Shown piece after piece: positions 34,125-42,614 of a stretch of DNA of 64,000 nt (positions are counted from its first letter, which is position 1; every line of letters starts with the position of its first letter). A model generated the notes under the pieces. The model searched no databases. It was not told where the DNA came from and was given only the letters and a program-made list of their open reading frames with translations. This DNA is from UBA8231 sp036011085 (GTDB taxonomy: Bacteria > Latescibacterota > UBA2968 > UBA8231), in assembly GCA_036011085.1 (NCBI GenBank), contig DASCMS010000073.1, positions 37,860-101,859 of the forward strand. Reading direction: 5' to 3'. Both the position numbers and the translations under genes were made by a program.

Positions 34125-36107
34125 TCAGTTCATCTCGTCCAGCCGACCCTCACCCTCCGGCGTCGCTGAGTAGCGCCGCGTCGGGCCTTCCTTCATCCAC
34201 TTGGCGTACCCCAGCTCCGCCAGCCGCCGCAGATCGTTCTGTAACGTCCGCCGCGAACGGCCACCGCCACCGTTGGTGACCGCCACACGTCCCAGCAGAT
34301 CATCGATCGTACTGCCTGGGTCCTCGGACAGGCAACTCAACAGCAGCTGCTGTCGTGAGTTCAACTCGACGACGGCTGCCTTCTGTTCCTGCAGGCCCAG
34401 GGCACGCGCCACATCCCCCTCCTTCAGGATGGGTTCGCTGGCATACACCACGGCAGCTCGCTCGATGACGTTGCGTAGCTCGCGGATGTTACCCGGCCAC
34501 GAATAGCTCAGCAGCCGATCGATAGCTCCCCTCGTCAGCCCACGGTGGTCCTTGCCGTCTCGCTCTGAAAGCTGCTGCAGGAAGAGTTGGGCCAGCTGCG
34601 GAATGTCCTCGGTGTGTTCGCGCAATGCCGGCAGCCGCACGGGTACCACATTGAGACGGAAGTAGAGATCTTCGCGGAAGGCACCGCTTCCGATCAGCTC
34701 CTCGAGATCACGGTTGGTGGCGGCCACGATACGCACATCCACGCGTAACGAGCGGGTGCCACCGACCCGCTCGAAACTCCGACTCTCGAGGGCTCTGAGC
34801 AGCTTCACCTGTGTCGTCATGGGGATGTCGCCCACCTCGTCGAGGAACAGCGTCCCACCGTCGGCCATCTCGAAACGACCGGGTTTGGTCTCGTCGGCGC
34901 CGGTGAAGGAGCCCTTCTCGTGCCCGAACAGCTCGCTCTCGAGCAACGTCTCGGTGAAGGCGGCACAGTTCACCGGAACGAAGGGTCCCTCCTGCCGGGG
35001 GCTGCTCTGGTGAATGGCGCGAGCTACGAGCTCTTTGCCCGTACCGGACTCGCCGCGCACCATGATCGTGAGGTCCGATTCTGCGACCTGTTCGATCAAC
35101 TGAAACAACTGGTGCATGCGCGCCGAACGGCCGACCAGTTCGTGAAAACGTCCACCCTCCTCCAGTTGCTGCAGTCGTACTTCCAGAGTCTGGATCCGTT
35201 GCAGGTAATACTGCAGATCCTTGCGGTAGAGGGCCTCGTAGATCGTCTGTCCCCGCTCGAGAATCTCCTCGGCCTGGCTCAGGCGCCGCAGCTGTACCGT
35301 CGGCTCCCACTGCACATCCCACGAACACCGAAGCCGCTGGCGGACCGCGCCCTGCTCGGTGGCGGACAGCTGGTGGACCGGTGTCCCCATGTCGACAACG
35401 CGGCCAGAATCCCGGGCAAACGTCGTCCAGCCCAGACGTGCAGTGCCCTGAACATGCATGGCCGTGTTGTAGAACAGAGTACCCAGGTCTTCGGCCAGAT
35501 CGTACGGACGCAGAGAGTCGCGCAGCTCTTCGGGCCGGGAGTATTCCAGCGTCATGCGAATGCCGTTGGGCCCGTTTGCCTCGGTGTGCAGCTGGATTAG
35601 CTCGCGGGAGAATACCTGGCCGACGATGACCGGCGCCATGAAAGACATCATGGCACCGAGCTGGCGGGCGTCGTCACCTTGCGGCAGAGCGGTGAGCATG
35701 ACCTGCAGCAGGCCACTCACCTCTGTATGGGGACGCACTTCGACGCCGCCGCCCCCGGCGCCCATGCGATAGCAGAAATGCTCCGGGTCAGGACGCTGCG
35801 AGTAGTGCCGGGCCCACTCGTAGAGGAACTGCACCACATGGAAATAGGTATACCCCCGTTCCTGCAGCAGCAGATCGTGCTCATCCGGACTGCCGAGCCC
35901 GCGAAGCTCCTCTGAGAGTCGCTGCCCCATTTCCGGTTCGACACCGCTCAGATAGCGGACCGTTGTCTGTGCCAACCGGTTGGTGACGATGAATCCCCCC
36001 GTCCCCAGCGGCGTCGTCGGATCGACATGCAGGCCGCTGGTCTGAGTCGCACGGCGCAATCGCTGTAGCAGGGGTGGCTCCGGGCCCGTTGGTTCGATCT
36101 GTGTCAT
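34125..36107 (-). CDS. Sigma-54-dependent transcription activator with novel sensor and non-Fis C-terminus
   Basis: The 660-residue regulator has three parts. Residues about 1-300 form a sensor region I do not recognise. A coiled-coil linker (YYLQRIQTLEVRLQQLEEGG) leads to the AAA+ sigma-54 interaction domain. That domain has Walker A GESGTGKE, the RpoN-contacting GSFTGA loop (a GAFTGA variant), Walker B GGTLFLDEV and an arginine-finger region. The C-terminus lacks a Fis-type HTH and instead resembles a winged helix (LLSCLSEDPGSTIDDLLGRV, then GRSRRTLQNDLRRLAELGY). ATG at 36107 follows GGAG by 8 nt; a GTG at 36110 is possible. It is divergent from a gene with a consensus sigma-54 promoter. 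Confidence 0.9.
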   Translation of the reverse strand: MTQIEPTGPEPPLLQRLRRATQTSGLHVDPTTPLGTGGFIVTNRLAQTTVRYLSGVEPEMGQRLSEELRGLGSPDEHDLLLQERGYTYFHVVQFLYEWARHYSQRPDPEHFCYRMGAGGGGVEVRPHTEVSGLLQVMLTALPQGDDARQLGAMMSFMAPVIVGQVFSRELIQLHTEANGPNGIRMTLEYSRPEELRDSLRPYDLAEDLGTLFYNTAMHVQGTARLGWTTFARDSGRVVDMGTPVHQLSATEQGAVRQRLRCSWDVQWEPTVQLRRLSQAEEILERGQTIYEALYRKDLQYYLQRIQTLEVRLQQLEEGGRFHELVGRSARMHQLFQLIEQVAESDLTIMVRGESGTGKELVARAIHQSSPRQEGPFVPVNCAAFTETLLESELFGHEKGSFTGADETKPGRFEMADGGTLFLDEVGDIPMTTQVKLLRALESRSFERVGGTRSLRVDVRIVAATNRDLEELIGSGAFREDLYFRLNVVPVRLPALREHTEDIPQLAQLFLQQLSERDGKDHRGLTRGAIDRLLSYSWPGNIRELRNVIERAAVVYASEPILKEGDVARALGLQEQKAAVVELNSRQQLLLSCLSEDPGSTIDDLLGRVAVTNGGGGRSRRTLQNDLRRLAELGYAKWMKEGPTRRYSATPEGEGRLDEMN

Positions 36108-36179
36108 CACAAGTCTCCAGGGTTTCCTGCACAGGGCCTACGCAAACCGTGGTCCAGGTCTCGCCACCTGTCCGGCCGC

Positions 36180-36223
36180 TTGCGCCGCGCAAACTATACG
36201 CAACACCACGCAATATTGCGCAA
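36180..36223. promoter_or_regulatory. Helically phased CGCAA array, likely upstream activating sequence
   Basis: CGCAA occurs at 36188, 36199, 36209 and 36219, steps of 11, 10 and 10 bp, so all copies face the same side of the helix. Embedded perfect palindromes are TTGCGCCGCGCAA (36180-36192), CGCAATATTGCG (36209-36220) and TTGCGCAA (36216-36223). Another CGCAA is at 36141. The array is 105-150 bp upstream of the sigma-54 promoter, the usual distance for an enhancer bound by the divergent activator. Confidence 0.75.
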
Positions 36224-36327
36224 TTCCACAGTTCAAGCAAGAGCCATGTGTAGATGGTACGAAGCAGAGACCGTAACCGGCGTTTTCACAATATGTTATG
36301 AATCTTTACGCCGTTCAGATGATTCCC

Positions 36328-36343
36328 TGGCACCACTCTTGCG
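36328..36343 (+). promoter_or_regulatory. Sigma-54 (RpoN) promoter, -24/-12 type
   Basis: TGGCAC (36328-36333), a 5-bp spacer and TTGCG (36339-36343) match the sigma-54 consensus TGGCAC-N5-TTGC exactly. A start about 12 bp downstream gives a leader of roughly 35 nt before the LPP20-like gene at 36392. Confidence 0.88.
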
Positions 36344-36391
36344 CAACATCGTGCAGAACCTGAATCAACCCACCTTAACGGGAGAGACGAC

Positions 36392-36982
36392 ATGAATGCT
36401 GCACACGCAACCTTTATCTACACGCTGGCACTGGCTCTTGGTACCGTCGCCTGCGGTGGACCGAAGACCTTTGATCTGGCACCCGATTCCGCCCGCAATA
36501 CCATCGAGGAGGCGCCGCGCTGGATGCTCCAAGTACCCCATGACGACGACCACCTCACGGCGTCGGCAACGGCCACGTCGCGCGACTTTCAGGTCGCTCT
36601 CGACAAGGCGCGGGGAATGGCCCAGGTCGACGTGGCCCAGCAGCTCGGCGCCCGGTTGTCGAACCTGACCAAACAGTTCCAGGAAGAAACCGGGGTGGCC
36701 TTCGACTCCGAACTGCTCACCCAGTTCTCCTCGACGACGAAGGCGATCACGAGTGAAACGCTCGTGGGGGCCCACGTGGCCGAACGCCGTGTCGTACCCG
36801 AAGGCCACGTCTACCGGGCCTACGTGCTGATGCGTCTGCCCATCGGCCGCGCCAACGAGCTGCTGATGCAGAAGCTGAGCAGTCAGGAAGCGCTCTACAC
36901 AAGATTCCGTGCCACCGAAGCTTACGCCGACCTCGACGCCGAGCTGCAGCGCTATGAAGCGTGGCAGGCGGAGCAGAACTGA
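36392..36982 (+). CDS. LPP20-like lipoprotein
   Basis: The 196-residue product has a signal with lipobox VACG (Cys at about residue 21). The mature domain begins with EEAPRWMLQVPHDDDHLTASATATSRDFQVALDKARGMA in spirit of the LPP20/FlgP fold, where an aromatic-rich PxW start is followed by an ATA/DxA helix. LPP20 proteins are outer-membrane lipoproteins; FlgP of Vibrio is a flagellar relative. It is first in a four-gene run under the sigma-54 promoter, with GGGAGAG about 8 nt before the ATG. The next gene starts 7 bp downstream. Confidence 0.75.
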   Translation: MNAAHATFIYTLALALGTVACGGPKTFDLAPDSARNTIEEAPRWMLQVPHDDDHLTASATATSRDFQVALDKARGMAQVDVAQQLGARLSNLTKQFQEETGVAFDSELLTQFSSTTKAITSETLVGAHVAERRVVPEGHVYRAYVLMRLPIGRANELLMQKLSSQEALYTRFRATEAYADLDAELQRYEAWQAEQN

Positions 36983-36989
36983 GGACCTG

Positions 36990-38255
36990 ATGAGCAAAGT
37001 GTGGACATATCTGGCGACACGCTGCGCCATGATCGCTCTGGTCGGAGATCCGACACCGGCCCTGGCCGACGTGCCCGACTGGGTGACGGAGCGACCGCAG
37101 CAGTCGGGATACGCCGTGGGCATCGGCGGCGCCGAGACCGGGGAGGACGCGCTCTCCATCGTGCGCCACCGGGCGACGGCGGCGGCCCTGGCGGACATCG
37201 CCGCACAGCTGCAGATCGACGTGGTATCGGCAGCCGCACATAGCGCTGCTGAAGACGACGACGGATTCACCAGCAGCTACGAGTCCACCACCCGGATCGC
37301 ATCGAGTGCCGCGCTCCAGGACGTGAAGATCGTCGCCACCTGGTGCGGCGAGCAGAACTGCTGGGTCTACGCCCGGCTGGACCTGCGGCAACGAGAGGCC
37401 TCCCTGCGGGAGAACGCCGATCGGCGACGGCAACGCCTTGAGGAACTGCTGGAGAGGCTGGCCGATCCGAGCTCGAGTGCTGCCGTCGCCCTGGCGGCTG
37501 GCGCCGAAGCTGCATCCCTGGCCGACGACAACACGCTGGTCATGGCACCATGGCTGCAGCGGTTCGCCGGTATCACACTGACGGGCATCGAACAGCTGGG
37601 CACGCCCGCGATTGAAGTCATCGCTCTCGACCGCGGCCTGCCTGCCATCGGCCTGCCCGTCCGCTTCGCCATCTCGCCATCGACCAGTCGCGTCGACCCT
37701 CTCGTCTGGACTGACGGTGAGGGCAGGGCACGAGCCACCATCGAAGCTCTTCACGGTTCCGCCACGGTGACAGCCTGCATCGACGTCGCCGTGGCCGTCG
37801 CGGTGCCGTCACCCCCACGTCGGTGTGTGACGACCATCGTCGACCAGCCACGAAGACGCGCACATCTGGAACTGACCGTAGATCCGACAGCCCAACCCGT
37901 GCTGCAGGCGGAGGTGGCTGCCATGCTGACGGCGGGTGGTCTCGACATCGTCACCCGCACTGACACCGCGTCCCTGTCCATCAATGTCAACCTGCGTGTG
38001 TCGCCCGTTACGGTCACGGGAGGCATCCACTTCACCCGCATCGATGTTGCCGTCGCGGTGGCTGACAGGGGCGAAACAATCCATGCAACGACGGCGTCCC
38101 GCATCCGCGGCGCCGGACTCACTCGCGGGGAGGCGATCGTCACCGCCCTGCGTACACCCGGCGCCGGCCTCCTCGAGGCGACGACACACGGACGACGAGT
38201 CCGCGTGCGTGTCGCCCCGCGGCGGTCGGTGCTCTCAGGAGGGAGCTCATCATGA
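36990..38255 (+). CDS. Secreted LPP20-domain protein with extended C-terminal region
   Basis: The 421-residue protein has a signal-like N-terminus (cleavage near ALA-DV), then an LPP20-like domain: VPDWVTERPQQSGYAVGIG, with ALADIAAQLQIDVVS and a WVYARLDL strand. The second half contains Ig-like segments and a stretch resembling a lipoprotein assembly domain (LELTVDPTAQPVLQAEVAAM), not assigned to a family. The LPP20-plus-extension plan recalls FlgT-like or other outer-membrane-associated ring proteins. It is in the sigma-54 operon; its stop overlaps the next start (ATGA). Confidence 0.7.
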   Translation: MSKVWTYLATRCAMIALVGDPTPALADVPDWVTERPQQSGYAVGIGGAETGEDALSIVRHRATAAALADIAAQLQIDVVSAAAHSAAEDDDGFTSSYESTTRIASSAALQDVKIVATWCGEQNCWVYARLDLRQREASLRENADRRRQRLEELLERLADPSSSAAVALAAGAEAASLADDNTLVMAPWLQRFAGITLTGIEQLGTPAIEVIALDRGLPAIGLPVRFAISPSTSRVDPLVWTDGEGRARATIEALHGSATVTACIDVAVAVAVPSPPRRCVTTIVDQPRRRAHLELTVDPTAQPVLQAEVAAMLTAGGLDIVTRTDTASLSINVNLRVSPVTVTGGIHFTRIDVAVAVADRGETIHATTASRIRGAGLTRGEAIVTALRTPGAGLLEATTHGRRVRVRVAPRRSVLSGGSSS

Positions 38256-39130
38256 CCCGTATGACAAGCACACTCATCGCCCTGGCCACGATCGCCCTGA
38301 CCACGATCTCGACCCAGGCCAGCGAACGCGGCGCCGTGGCCGCGGCACCCCCGATTGAACCGACGACCCTGTTCAGCGTCCCCACCGGCCGTGTGGTTCG
38401 CTCCATGGATCTGCACGTCTCGGGTACGGGGGTCGTGCTCAGCGAAGCGGGCAGTCGGCCGCTGGCAGGTGCTGTCCTCGGCCTGGGCAATATCGCCCAG
38501 CTGGAGCTGGGCACCATCGGCATCGTCTCCGGCATCGACAAGGCGGACGAGCTGATCGACGTACGCTCGGCGGGCCTCAGGGTCTTCGTGCCCCTCTCAG
38601 GTTATGTCCGCGGTGTCACCGCCTCCTTCCGTCGGTCCGGAACCTACTCCAGGCACGCGGCGGGAACTGACTACGATGCCAAGGCAGGCGTGTTCTACAC
38701 CGTCGCCACGCTGGCCAACTACCCGGATGAGCAGTACGCCACCGACCCCCGGGCCGGTTGGAATGGCTTGAAGGTGAAGTCTCACATGGGCATGAAGTAT
38801 ATCGACGCACAACTCGACGGTGCGGCGCCGACGGGGACGTCCTTCTGGCGCCCCGTGGGTGGTATCGAGTTATGGAAGAACGACGCCCGGGCCCGCGTCA
38901 TCGGCGAGATCAACTGGATCCCGGGATTCGAACGAAACGGCGGCGAACGTATCGAGTTGGTCCGTGTCGTTACCGGTGGCGTGCGCTACTTCTTCTCCAA
39001 ACACGCCACCTTCGACATCGGTGTGCGCCACCAGAGCAACTACGACGGCCTCGCCGAGTCAGCCATCCAGGCCAAGCTGAACCTGTCGCTCCCGACGCAC
39101 AGTTTCCGTGACCGCGTGGTCGGCAACTGA
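38252..39130 (+). CDS. Predicted outer-membrane beta-barrel-like protein
   Basis: The 292-residue protein has a signal peptide (cleavage near TQA-SE). Alternating strand patterns follow (GAVLGLGNIAQLELGTIGIVSG, ARVIGEINWIPGF and ATFDIGVRHQSNYDGLAESAI), as in outer-membrane barrels. It is translationally coupled to the LPP20 protein before it and followed after 70 bp by the CsgG/FlgO-like gene. No known family is recognised. Its operon suggests a role in the same envelope complex. Confidence 0.65.
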   Translation: MTRMTSTLIALATIALTTISTQASERGAVAAAPPIEPTTLFSVPTGRVVRSMDLHVSGTGVVLSEAGSRPLAGAVLGLGNIAQLELGTIGIVSGIDKADELIDVRSAGLRVFVPLSGYVRGVTASFRRSGTYSRHAAGTDYDAKAGVFYTVATLANYPDEQYATDPRAGWNGLKVKSHMGMKYIDAQLDGAAPTGTSFWRPVGGIELWKNDARARVIGEINWIPGFERNGGERIELVRVVTGGVRYFFSKHATFDIGVRHQSNYDGLAESAIQAKLNLSLPTHSFRDRVVGN

Positions 39131-39146
39131 ACAAGCCGACAAGGTT

Positions 39147-39172
39147 CCGACGGCTCGTGATGCAGCCGTCGG
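39147..39172 (+). terminator. Intercistronic hairpin without U-tract
   Basis: A perfect 9-bp inverted repeat (CCGACGGCT / AGCCGTCGG, 8-nt loop) lies between the barrel-like gene and the CsgG/FlgO-like gene, with flanking AAGG/CCTT extending it. No T-run follows, so it more likely tunes mRNA stability or partial termination inside the operon than acts as a full terminator. Confidence 0.5.
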
Positions 39173-39200
39173 GACCCTTCCTATGGAGGAGGGCTGCAAC

Positions 39201-40817
39201 ATGCAACGTTCATTGAACTCTCTGCTGCTGATCGGCCTGCTGGCCATCAGCCTGGGTTTCGCAGCAGACGCTGACGCTCGTCGGCTGGGAGTTGTCGCCA
39301 GCGATGGCGACGCATCTGCCGCAAACCTGGTTCTCGCTCTGCAGGGGCAGTCGGAGGAGGCCATCGAGCTGGATGCGTCCGGCCTGTCCAGCGAAGCCAC
39401 GCTGCGGCACGCCGCCGAACTGGGCTGTGACATCGTCCTCTTGCTGCATGCACCGATCACCGGATACCGGATCGAGGCCCAATTGCTGGAGACGAACCAG
39501 GGGCGACGCGTGGCTACCGAGACGGTATCCGGGCCATCGGAGCAGGTCTTCGAGTTGATCGATCAGCTCGGTGACCTGCTGGCTCGAGATCTGCGCAACC
39601 AGCGGCTCCCCCAGGGTACCGTGGCCGTCCTCGACTTCAGCAACGAGGCCGGAGCGGAGCACAATCCCTTCGTCAGCGGCCTGCCGCAGATGCTGCTCAC
39701 GTCGCTGCATCAGGATCCATCCCTGACGCTGGTGGAGTCACGCCAGGTGAGCAAGGGCCGGGAGGCCCTGTCGACGGGCGGGGCGATCAGTGGATCCTCC
39801 GACGCCGTGGCACTGGGCCGCTGGCTGGGTGCCGACGCCGCCATTCACGGGATATTCACCGAAGATCTGCAGGTAAGACTCGATGTTGTGGTGGCCGCTA
39901 CGGGCCGGTCTCTCGGCACGTACGAGCGTCAGGGTACACGCCGCAACCTGGTGCAGATAACCCAGGAGCTGGCTGGCGAACTGGCGCTGGTGACGGCCCA
40001 CCATCGGAGCACACGGCACACGGTTGCCGTCCTGCCCTTCCAGAACCACGGCGAGGCCGAATACGACGCCTTCGTCAACGGTCTGGCCGACATGCTGACC
40101 ACGAGCCTCGGCCAGACCGCCACGCTCACCGTTATCGAGCGGGTTCAGATCGAGACCGCCATGCGCAACTTCAATCTGGAGATGAGCGGCGCCATCGACC
40201 CCGAGACCGCCGTTGAGGTGGGCGCCTGGCTCGGCGCCGACGCCGTTGTGCTGGGCAGCTTCCTGCGCTTCGGCAATGTCTTTCGCATCGACGCGCGCAT
40301 GATCGACGCTGAGACGGGCGAAGTCCTTGCCGCCGACAGCGAGAGTGGCGCCGAGGATGCCGTCATGGGCATGGTGGACGCCCTTGGCGGCCAGCTCGTG
40401 GCCCGCTTTGCTGAACGTGTGCCGGCGGATGCCGGCGGCACCGGCAGTCTCGAAGTGCTGTTCCGCATGACGAAGGCCGAGATGGGAGAACGGCCCTCGT
40501 ACTACCACCTGTGCAAGCTCTATGTAGATGGCAAGTTCATGGAGACCAGCCCGCTGGTTGACGGCCTCGATGAGTGGGTGGCGCTGTTTTCGCGCAACTT
40601 GCGGAGCGGCGCACACCGGGTGCAGGTAGTACACGGATTCGCCAGTGACCGGGATTGGGATGGCCGCATGCCGCTGCAGCCGGACAGCTTCGAGATCCGT
40701 ATCGAGCCGGGAGCGACGGCAACGGTCCGTTACACTTTCGAAGTGGGCTGGTTCAAGGACAGCTACATCTATGACTCCACGTGGGAGCGGGAGCCATGGG
40801 CGGCGGACGGGTCCTGA
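39201..40817 (+). CDS. CsgG/FlgO-like envelope protein with tandem domains
   Basis: The 538-residue protein has a signal peptide (cleavage near ADA-RR) and two CsgG/FlgO-like units. The first begins GTVAVLDFSNEAG, the second HTVAVLPFQNHGEAEYDAF, followed by NGLADMLTTSL, LTVIERVQIETAM and GAWLGADAVVLGSF. A PEGA-like C-terminal domain follows (YVDGKFMETSPL). FlgO and CsgG occur in flagellar H-rings and curli secretion pores respectively. GGAGGAGGG lies about 7 nt before the ATG. It ends the sigma-54 operon and overlaps the convergent symporter gene by 49 bp. Confidence 0.78.
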   Translation: MQRSLNSLLLIGLLAISLGFAADADARRLGVVASDGDASAANLVLALQGQSEEAIELDASGLSSEATLRHAAELGCDIVLLLHAPITGYRIEAQLLETNQGRRVATETVSGPSEQVFELIDQLGDLLARDLRNQRLPQGTVAVLDFSNEAGAEHNPFVSGLPQMLLTSLHQDPSLTLVESRQVSKGREALSTGGAISGSSDAVALGRWLGADAAIHGIFTEDLQVRLDVVVAATGRSLGTYERQGTRRNLVQITQELAGELALVTAHHRSTRHTVAVLPFQNHGEAEYDAFVNGLADMLTTSLGQTATLTVIERVQIETAMRNFNLEMSGAIDPETAVEVGAWLGADAVVLGSFLRFGNVFRIDARMIDAETGEVLAADSESGAEDAVMGMVDALGGQLVARFAERVPADAGGTGSLEVLFRMTKAEMGERPSYYHLCKLYVDGKFMETSPLVDGLDEWVALFSRNLRSGAHRVQVVHGFASDRDWDGRMPLQPDSFEIRIEPGATATVRYTFEVGWFKDSYIYDSTWEREPWAADGS

Positions 40818-42409
40818 CGTCCGCCCAACCACCAGCTGACCCCGACGAAGACGAGGGTGTTGCACAACAGCCCCCAGGCGCCGATGTCGATCATGCGCTT
40901 CATCGATGCGAGAAGACTGCCGAAGGCGTCACCGGCAACCATGCCCCAGAACGGACTGAGCAGAAAGATCGTCAGCAGACCGGTGATGAGCCCCGCCATG
41001 GCGCCCTGACGTGTGCCCCGGCGCAGGTACAGCATGTCCACCGTCATGGGCAGCAGCTGAGTCGAGAAAGCGATGGCGAGCAATCCGAGGATCACGATCA
41101 TCCCCAGAGGATTGCTCGCACTTCGATGGCCGATGACCACCAGGATCAACGCCAGCACAGTCACGGCGGCGATCACCCCGCGTCCCACCCACATGCGCAG
41201 GTGCTGTGAGGCTCCGGGTCGAACGAACGAATCGAAGACATCGTGTGTGAGCAGAGCGCTGAGAGCGTGCAGGTTCGAGTCCGCCGTGCTCATGGCCGCC
41301 GCCATGATCGCGACTAGTATGAGAGTAGCCACCACCACGCCGGCGGGACCCAGCAGTTCGGGCAGGTGATTCTTCAGCACCACCACCAGGATCTGGTCGA
41401 ACTCACCCGGGGTCGACCCCACCGACGGGTGGGGCAGGATGGCCCCAGCCGCTGTCGTGCGGTATTGGCCGGCCGCATCGAGCAGCGGATAGAGGACCTG
41501 TCCCCCGAGTCCGACGAGCATCACACCGAAGAAGAAGCACAGAGTCAGCACGGCGGCGAAGATCAGGGCACTGCGGCGCAGCACATCGCTCGATCGGGCG
41601 GCGTAGAACCGCATCCACTGGGCCGGCTGAATCATCGACCCGAGAGAGGCGAACAGGGATGCGGTGAACAACAGCTCCGGTGTCCAGCGCCCCGTCGTGC
41701 CGGGGGCCGACAGCGATTTCGGCGGCAGGTCGGCAACCGCGGCGAAGAAAGGTCCGGGCCCACCGAGGACCCACACGGCGGCGACACCGGCCAGCAGCAT
41801 TCCCCCTACCAGCAGTCCTCCCTGCACGACATCGGTCCAGGCCACGGAGCGCATACCACCGATGGTGACGTAGACCATCGTGATCAGAGCCAGAAGACAG
41901 GCTCCGATCTCGAAAGCATCCCGTCCCGGAAACAACTGCTGCGACAGGATACCCCCGGCCTGGATCTGGATGACGACGTAGGGCACGGCGTAGAGCAGGC
42001 CCACCAGCGCCACGAGCAACCGCAGGCCGACGGGACTGGCATAGTGATCGGCGATCATGTCAGCTGGTGTCAGGTAGCCCCTGTCGCGACCGAGGCGACG
42101 GATGCGGGAGCCCAGCAGGTAAATGGCGACTCCGGCGACGGGTACGTTGAGACTGAACAGGGCGAAGACGACACCGTCCCGGTACACCATTCCCGGCGCC
42201 CCGAGCAGGGCGAAGGAGCTGAAGAAGGTGGCCATGATCGTCAGCGACGATACGACCCAGCCCTGGCTGCGGCCGGCCAGATAGTAGTCCTCCTCGCTCT
42301 CTGCCTGCCGCCGGCGGTAGCCGACGATACCGAAGATGAGAAGCAGGACGAGGTACAGTCCGAGGATGACATAGGGTACCTGGCCCAGACCACCGACCTC
42401 ACTCATCAT
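40769..42409 (-). CDS. Sodium:solute symporter family transporter
   Basis: The 546-residue protein has about 13 hydrophobic helices and the SSS family pattern: EDYYLAGRSQGW near residue 42, GAPGMVYRDG and a central TIGGMRSVAWTDVVQG typical of sodium-coupled symporters. The late segment LVAIMAAAMSTADSNLHALSALLTHD is the strongly conserved helix. Substrate (sugar, carboxylate, amino acid) cannot be told. A small partner gene overlaps its start by 11 bp. ATG ATG at 42409/42406 are alternatives. Confidence 0.92.
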   Translation of the reverse strand: MMSEVGGLGQVPYVILGLYLVLLLIFGIVGYRRRQAESEEDYYLAGRSQGWVVSSLTIMATFFSSFALLGAPGMVYRDGVVFALFSLNVPVAGVAIYLLGSRIRRLGRDRGYLTPADMIADHYASPVGLRLLVALVGLLYAVPYVVIQIQAGGILSQQLFPGRDAFEIGACLLALITMVYVTIGGMRSVAWTDVVQGGLLVGGMLLAGVAAVWVLGGPGPFFAAVADLPPKSLSAPGTTGRWTPELLFTASLFASLGSMIQPAQWMRFYAARSSDVLRRSALIFAAVLTLCFFFGVMLVGLGGQVLYPLLDAAGQYRTTAAGAILPHPSVGSTPGEFDQILVVVLKNHLPELLGPAGVVVATLILVAIMAAAMSTADSNLHALSALLTHDVFDSFVRPGASQHLRMWVGRGVIAAVTVLALILVVIGHRSASNPLGMIVILGLLAIAFSTQLLPMTVDMLYLRRGTRQGAMAGLITGLLTIFLLSPFWGMVAGDAFGSLLASMKRMIDIGAWGLLCNTLVFVGVSWWLGGRQDPSAAHGSRSHVES

Positions 42410-42614
42410 CCGGATTCCAGTAGCGGAAGTAGGCGACGAGGATGACGCCGAACTGGACGGCGTACCACAGCAGCCCCCACACGTAGATTGTCGGCAGACC
42501 GAAGGTCGTGAAGGTGGCCTCCGGATCGGTCACATCCGGGTTGACGAGGTGTATACCCGGGCCGGCGCCGAGCACGACGGCGAGCAGAAAGAGGATGATG
42601 AGCAGGGCTTTCAT
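42399..42614 (-). CDS. Small two-helix membrane partner of the symporter (DUF3311-like)
   Basis: The 71-residue protein has two hydrophobic helices (LLIILFLLAVVLGAGPGI and YVWGLLWYAVQFGVILVAYF) and ends acidic. Small proteins of this size often precede SSS genes and are labelled DUF3311 or YhdT-like. Its 3' end overlaps the symporter start by 11 bp. Its ATG overlaps the stop of the broken amidohydrolase frame, which may be fortuitous. Confidence 0.7.
   Translation of the reverse strand: MKALLIILFLLAVVLGAGPGIHLVNPDVTDPEATFTTFGLPTIYVWGLLWYAVQFGVILVAYFRYWNPDDE

Noticed and set aside
42611..42614. ATGA overlap between the broken amidohydrolase and the small membrane gene as evidence of an operon
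   Set aside because: The overlap uses the out-of-frame tail of a chimeric pseudogene, so it is probably fortuitous.
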